Shown here: piece by piece, positions 20,661 through 26,423 of the stretch
Layout of the letters: each line of letters starts with the position of its first letter
Position numbering within the stretch: position 1 is the stretch's first letter
The notes under the pieces: model-generated
Database searches by the model: none
What the model was told of the DNA's origin: nothing
Seen by the model: only the letters and a program-made list of their open reading frames with translations
Assembly: GCA_049999725.1 (NCBI GenBank)
Contig: JBNGIS010020685.1
Coordinates: 1 to 26,423 of the forward strand
Source of the DNA: Haplomitrium mnioides
Taxonomy: Eukaryota; Marchantiophyta; Haplomitriopsida; Calobryales
Length of the DNA stretch: 26,423 bases
Direction of reading: 5' to 3'
Made by a program: the position numbers and the translations under genes

Positions 20661-20859
20661 GTTAACTTAAACATGTAAGGATTATCACAATGTATGATTA
20701 TTATTATGATTTTTGAGTTTGAGAGAAGGAAAGAAACTTGAGAAGAAGAGAAGAAGAAGGGAAGGATTTTTCACCATCACCTTGTTGTATGAGCTAATGA
20801 GGCCACATGTTGCATGATTGTTGCACATCACACTACAACACGGAAGCATTTATCACATT

Positions 20860-21972
20860 GTGTGTATACTATACAATTTGTTTTCACAAGCACCACAACA
20901 ATCATCCACTTCCATTTCTTTTGTATGCATGATGGGATGAAAAGTTTTGTTTTCATACAAAAGAAGTCTGTGCCACTCCACGGTTATAAACATAACCATT
21001 TATTATATTGTGTATATACTTTACAATCTCTTTTGAGAAACATTGCGACAATCATCCACTTCCCTTTCTATCGTGTGCATGATGTGATGAAGAGTTATGT
21101 TTTGCTACAAGTGAAGTATGTGCCACTTCACGTTTATAGTCACAACCATTTTATCTTATTGTGTGTATACTTTGCAATCTTTTTTGAAAAGCACTACGAC
21201 AATCATCCACTTCTATTTCTTCTATGTGCATGATGTAACGAAGAGTTATGTTTTCCTACAAGTGAAGTGTGTGCTATTCCACGCTTAAAGTCACAACCAT
21301 TTATTACATTGTGTGTATACTTTACAATCTTTTTTGAGAAGTGAAGTATGTGCCACTTCACCTTCATAGTTGCAACTATTTTCGCATTGTTTTGCATATT
21401 TTGCAATTTCTTTTGAAAAACACTACAAAAATCAACCCCTTCTATTTCTTATATGTGCATCATGCAATTAAGAGTTATGTTTTCTTGCAAGTGAAGTGTT
21501 GGCTATGCCACGTTTGTAGTCACAACCATAAGTCACATTGTGTTTATTCTTTCCAATCTCATTTCGGAAGCACTACGACCATCATCCACTTCCACTTCTT
21601 GTGTATCCATGATATGATGATAAGTTTTGTTCTCCTACAAGTGAAGTGTTTGCCACTCAAGGTTTATAGTCACAACAATTTATCACATTGTTTGTATAGT
21701 TTGCAATCTCTTTTGAGAAGCACTACAACAATCATTCACTTCCATTACTTTTGTGTGCATGATGCGATAAAGTGTTATGTTTTCCTACAAGTGAAGTGTG
21801 TGTCACGCATTTCTTGTACTCACAACCATCTATGCAATTGTGTGGATACTTTGCAATGTCTTTTAAGAAACACTACGACAATCATCCTTTTCCATTCCTT
21901 ATGTGTCCATGATATGATAAAAAGTTATGTTTTCTTACAAGTGCAGTGTGTGCCTTGTCACGTTTGAAGTCA
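20860..21972 (+). repeat. Segment copied on both sides of the retrotransposon, right copy
   Basis: Matches 13603-14705 in the order of rare variants and ends with the same CGTTTGAAGTCA, here followed by ordinary satellite sequence (AAATCATTTATCAC) instead of the insertion. It therefore shows what the left copy looked like before it was interrupted. Confidence 0.82.
21262..21340 (+). repeat. Partial monomer with 71-bp deletion at GAAG microhomology
   Basis: GTGAAG landmarks at 21262 and 21341 are 79 bp apart. The text reads TTTTTGAGAAGTGAAGTATG. GAAG is present at both ends of the lost interval in a normal monomer, consistent with slippage or microhomology-mediated deletion. Confidence 0.8.
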
Positions 21973-23109
21973 AAATCATTTATCACATTGTGTGCATGCT
22001 TTGCAATCTATTTTGAGAAGCACTACGACAATCATCCATTTCCATTTTCTCATGTGTGCATAATGCGATGAAGAGTTATGTTTTCCTACAAGTAAAGTAT
22101 GTGCCACTTCATGTTTATAGTCACAACCTATTATCACATTGTGCATACACTTTGCAATCTCTATTGAGAAGCAGTAGGACAATTATCCACTTCCATTTCC
22201 TAGGTGTGCATGATGCGATGAAGAGTTATGTTCTCATACAAGTGAACTGTGTGCCACTCCATGTGTATAGTCACAACCATTTATCACATTCTGTGTATAC
22301 TTTGCAATCTCTTTTGATTAGCACGACAACAATCATCCACTTCCATTTCTTTTATGTGATTGGTGCGATGAAGAGTTATGCTTTCCTACAAGTGAAGTGT
22401 CTACCACTCCACGATAATAGTCAGAAACATTAATCACATTGTGGGAATACTTTGCGATTTCTTGTGAGAAGCACTATGACAATCATCCACTTCTTTTTCT
22501 TATGTGTGCATAATGCGATGAAAAGTTATGCTTTCGTACAAATGAAGTGTGGGCCACTTGATGTTTGTAAATGCAACTATTTATCACATTGTTTGTATAG
22601 TTTGCAATCTTTTTTGAGAAGCACTATGATAATCATCCACTTCCATTTCTTATATGTGCATGATGCAATGAAGAGTTGTGTTTTCCTACAAATGAAGTCT
22701 GTGCCACCTCACATTTATAGTCACAATCATTTAGCACATTGTGTGTATACTTTGCAATATCTTGTGAGAAGCACTATGACAATCATCCACTTCCATTCCT
22801 TTTGTGTCCATGATGTGATGAATGGTTTTTTTTCCTACAACTTAAGTGTGTGCCTTGCTACGTTTGTAGTCACAACTATTTATCACATTGTGTGTATACT
22901 TTGCAATCTCTTTGGAGAAGCACTATGACAATCATCCACTTCTTTTGATTTTGTGTGCATGATGTAATGAAGAGTTATCTTTTCCAACAAGTGAAGTGTG
23001 AGCCACCTCACATTCATAGTCACAATCAATTTTCACATTGTGTGCATACTTTGCAATATCTTTTGAGAAGCACTACATCAATCATCCACTTCCATTCCTT
23101 ATGTGTCCA

Positions 23110-23650
23110 CGATATGATGAATGGTTATGTTTTCCTACAATTTAAGTGTGTGCCTTGCCACGTTTGTAGTCACAACCATTTATCACTTTGTGTATATACT
23201 TTGCAATCTCTTTAGAGAAGAACTACGACAATCATCCACTTCCATTTCTTCTATATGCATGAGTTGATGAAGAGTTATTTTTTCCTACAAAGGAAGTGTG
23301 TGCCACTCCACATTTATAGTCACAACCTTTTATGACATTTGGAATATACTTTACAATCTCTTCTGACAAGCACTTACACAATCATCCACTTCCATTTCTT
23401 TTCTGTGCATGATGCGATGAAGAGCTATGTTTACCTACAAAGGAAGTCTATGCCACTCCACATTTATAGTCACAACCATTTATCATAATGTGTGTATATT
23501 TTACAGTCTCTTCTCACAAGCACCACGACAATCATCCACTTCTATTTCTTTTGTGTGAATGATGATGGGATGAAAAGTTTTGTTTTTGTACAAGTGAAGT
23601 GTGTGCCACTCCACGTGTATAAATATAACGATTTATCACAATGTGTGTAT
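23110..23650 (+). repeat. Copy of the 13065-13740 segment
   Basis: Shares GATGAATGGTTATGTTTTCC with CAATTTAAGTGTGTGCC, then TTATTTTTTCCTACAA, then TTTACCTACAAAGGAAGTC, in the same order as 13065-13740. It extends the higher-order relationship between the two satellite blocks. Confidence 0.75.
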
Positions 23651-25536
23651 ACTTTACAATCTATTTTGAGAAGCATTGCGACAACGATCCACTTCCCTTT
23701 CTATCGTGTGCATGATGTGATGAAGAGTTATGTTTTGCTACAAGTGTTTGCCACTCCACGTTTAAAGTCACAATCATTTATCACAATGTGTGCATACGTT
23801 CGAATCTCTTTTGAGGAGCACTACAAAAATCATCCACTTCCATTTTTTGTGTGTGCATGATGCAATGAAAAGTTATTTTCTCCTACTAGTTAAGTGTGTG
23901 GCACTCTAGGTTTATAGTCACAACCATTTATCACATTGTGTGTATACTTTACAACTTCCTTGTAGAAGCACTATAACAACCATCCTTTCCCCTTTCTATT
24001 GTGTGCATAATGTGATGAAGAGCTATGTTCTCCTATAAGTGAAGTCTATGCCACTTCACCTTAATAGTCACAACCATTTATGACATTGTGTGTGTGCTTT
24101 GCAATCTTTTCTGAGAAGCACTTCAACAATCATTCACTTCCATTTCTTATGTGTGCATGATGCAATGAAGAGTTATATTTTCTTACATGTGAAGTGTCTC
24201 GAACTCCACAATAATGGTCACAAACATCAATCACATTGTAGGTATACGTTGCAATTTCTTTTGAGAAGCACTACGACAATCATCCACTTCCATTTCTTTT
24301 GTGTGCATGATGGGATGAAGAGTTACGTTTTTGTACAAGAAAAGTGTGTGCCCCTACACATTCATAAACACAACCATTTATCACATTGTCCGTATACTTC
24401 ACAATCTCTTTCGAGAAGCACTACGACAATCATCCACTTCCCTTCTATCGTGTGCATGATGTGTTGAAGAGTAATGTTTTGCTACAACTGAAGTTACTGC
24501 CACTCAAAACTTATAGTCAAAACTATTTATCTCATTGTGTGTATACTTTGCAATCTTTTTCGAAAAGCACTATGACAATCATACACTTCCATTTCTTCTC
24601 TTTGCATGATGTGTTGAAGAATTATGTTATTCTACAAGTGAGGTGTGTGCCACTCAAGATTTATAGTCACAACCACTTATCACATTGTGTGTATACTTTG
24701 GAATCTCTTTTCAAAAGCACTAAAGCAATAATCCACTTCCATTTCTTGTATGTCCATGATGCAATGCAGAGTTATGTTCTCCTACAAATGAATTGTGTGC
24801 CACTCCACGTTTATAGTCACCACCATTTATCATATTGTGTGCAACCTTTACAATATTTTTGTATAAGCACTACGACAATCTTTTTATTCCCTTTCTATTG
24901 TGTGCATGATGCAATGAAGAGATATGTTCTCCTACAAGTGAAGTGTGTGCCACTCCAAATTTATAGTCACAACCATTTATGACATTTTGTGTATACTTGC
25001 AATCTCTTTTGAGAAACACTGCAACAATTATCCACTTCCATTACTTATGTGTCCATGATATGATGAATAATTATGGTTTCCTATAAGTGAAGTGTGTTCC
25101 TTGCCACGTTTGTAGTCACAACCATTTATCGCATTGTGTGTATACTTTGCAATCTCCTTTGAGAAGCACTATGACTATAATCCACTTGCATTTCTTCTAT
25201 GTGCATGATGCGATGAAGAGTTCTGTTTTCCTAAAGGTGATGTGTGTGCTATTCCACGTTTAAAGTCACAACCATTTCTCATATTGTGTGTGTACTTTAC
25301 AATCTCTTTTAAGAAGCACCACAACAATCATCCACTTCCCTTTCCATCGTGTGCATGATGCCCTGAAGAGTTATGTTTTCTAACAAGTGAAGTGTGTGCC
25401 ACTCGACATGGATAGACACAACCAACTATCACATTCTGTGTATACTTTGCAATCTCTTTTGAGAAGCATTATGACAATCATTCACTTCCCTTTCTATTGT
25501 GTGCATGATGTGTTAAAGAGTTATGTTTTTCTACAA

Positions 25537-25658
25537 GTGAAGTATGTGCCTCCACGTCGAGTATGTGGCACTTTTTTCTTTTGAGAAGCATTACGACAAT
25601 CATCCTTTTCCATTCCATTTGTTTCCATGATATAATGAATGGTTGTGTTTTCCTAGAA
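25537..25658 (+). repeat. Rearranged monomer
   Basis: GTGAAG landmarks at 25537 and 25659 are 122 bp apart. The interior reads GCCTCCACGTCGAGTATGTG followed by GCACTTTTTTC, so the TATAGTCACAACCATTTATC part is missing and a short piece of unclear origin is present. Confidence 0.7.
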
Positions 25659-26423
25659 GTGAAGTGTGTGCCTTGCCATGTTTGTGTTCACAACCATTTA
25701 CCACATGTAAGTATACTTTGCAATCTCTTTTGAAAAGCACTATGAAAATAATCCACTTCCATTTCTTATGTGTGCATGATGCAATGAAGAGTGATGTTTC
25801 CCTACAAGTGAGCTGTGTGCCACTCAACATTTATAGTCACAACCATTTTTCACATTGTTTGTATACTTTGCAGTTTCTTTTGAGAAGCACTACCACAATC
25901 ATCCCTTCCTATTTCCTATGTGTGCATGATGCAATGAAGACCTATGTTTTAACACAAGTGAAGTGTGTGCCATGCCACGTTTGTAGTCACAACTATTTAT
26001 CACATTGTGTGTACAATTTTTAATCTATTTTGAGAACACTACGACAATCATCCACTTCCATTTCTTTTGTGTGCATAATGCAATGAATAGTTATATTTCC
26101 CTATAAGTAAAGTGTGTGCCACTCCATGTTTATAGTCACAACCATTTATCACACTGTGTGTCTCCTTTGCAATCTCTTTTGACAAGCACTACGGCAATCA
26201 TCCACCTTCATTTCTTGTGTGTGCAGATGCAATGAAGAGTCATGTTTTGCTATAAGTGAAGTGTGTGCCACTCCATAGTTATAGTCACAACCATTTATCA
26301 CATTGTATGTATACTTTAAAATCTTTTTTGAGAAGCACGACAACAATCATCCACTTCCCTTTCGATTGTGTGCATGATGAGATGAAGAGTTATGTTCTCC
26401 TACAAGTGAAGTGTGTGCCACTC

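Larger units (their letters stand above)
14706..20840 (+). mobile_element. Decayed Ty1/copia LTR retrotransposon (lacks recognisable 5' LTR)
   Basis: The insertion interrupts the satellite. From 15519 to 20158 it carries gag, aspartic protease, integrase, reverse transcriptase and RNase H remnants in that order. Integrase before reverse transcriptase is the defining Ty1/copia order. A polypurine tract (20536-20544) and a 296-bp 3' LTR follow. All coding parts are broken by stop codons and at least five frame changes, so the copy cannot be autonomous. The family makes virus-like particles, reverse-transcribes its RNA and integrates the DNA; none of that is expected from this copy. The left boundary of the element is uncertain because 14706-15518 is unassigned. 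No clear target-site duplication is seen. Confidence 0.88.
20545..20840 (+). repeat. Probable 3' LTR
   Basis: It starts TGTTAGAG right after the polypurine tract and ends CTACAACA, giving TGTT...AACA terminal inverted bases and the canonical TG...CA. Length is 296 bp, within the copia range. Satellite sequence resumes a few bases later with CATTTATCACATTG; the intervening CGGAAG could include a target-site duplication, but without a 5' LTR this cannot be tested. The right end is less certain than the left. It contains two perfect inverted repeats and a purine-rich stretch (GAGAGAAGGAAAG, AGAAGAAGAGAAG) at about 20720-20765. Confidence 0.75.
20841..26423 (+). repeat. 150-bp satellite tandem array, block 2
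   Basis: Same monomer and same orientation as block 1, about 37 copies, running off the right edge of the window. It resumes at CATTTATCACATTGTG (from about 20847), nearly in phase with the break at 14705. Higher-order structure is visible. The TTTTCACAAG / GGGATGAAAAGTTTTG / TATAAA.ATAAC group at 20860-21000 recurs at about 23478-23640, roughly 2.63 kb later. A related GGGATGAAGAG...TTTTTGTACAAG group is at about 24311, roughly 0.74 kb (five monomers) further on. Confidence 0.96.

Noticed and set aside
21341-21967. Longest satellite open frame (208 codons) as a possible gene for a His/Cys-rich repeat protein
   Set aside because: It starts at a GTG in the middle of a deletion-bearing monomer, has the same 50-residue pattern as every other monomer, and is flanked by stop-containing copies. 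The Cys and His spacing does not match a known zinc-finger pattern.

Overview
The window looks like heterochromatic nuclear DNA of a land plant. Two things suggest this: a long AT-rich satellite array with a monomer near 150 bp, and one decayed Ty1/copia LTR retrotransposon whose domain order and motifs are of the plant type. I see no intact host gene, no tRNA or rRNA gene and no CRISPR. The species cannot be named from sequence alone.

Layout. Positions 1-636 are a non-satellite flank, less AT-rich than the rest, with a 52-bp tandem duplication and a short 11-bp triplication next to the array edge. Positions 637-14705 are the first satellite block (about 93 monomers), interrupted by three 100-N assembly gaps. 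Positions 14706-15518 are non-satellite, unrecognised DNA. Positions 15519-20544 hold the broken coding remnants of the copia element in canonical order: gag with zinc knuckle, protease, integrase, reverse transcriptase, RNase H, then a polypurine tract. Positions 20545-20840 are its probable 3' LTR; no matching 5' LTR is visible. Positions 20841-26423 are the second satellite block (about 37 monomers), running off the window.

The satellite is the main content. Its period is exactly 150 bp over long stretches (for example 2761-3511), which is divisible by three. One plus-strand frame is therefore open through the consensus and yields many long but almost certainly non-functional ORFs. The array has higher-order structure: a 21-monomer (about 3.13 kb) tandem duplication, a second duplication with an offset near 2.6 kb, and a 1.1-kb segment that lies on both sides of the retrotransposon. 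Three CpG sites of the monomer vary as CG/TG/CA, the pattern expected from decay of methylated cytosine. The copia remnant carries what read as the same kind of changes, including at integrase and reverse transcriptase catalytic positions. Two of the three gaps are flanked by exact 45-bp and 47-bp copies of the same sequence and are probably unmerged contig overlaps rather than missing DNA.

Nothing here is convincing as a new biological system. The points most worth following are the frame-locked 150-bp monomer, the higher-order structure with the insertion placed between two copies of one segment, and the assembly artefacts.
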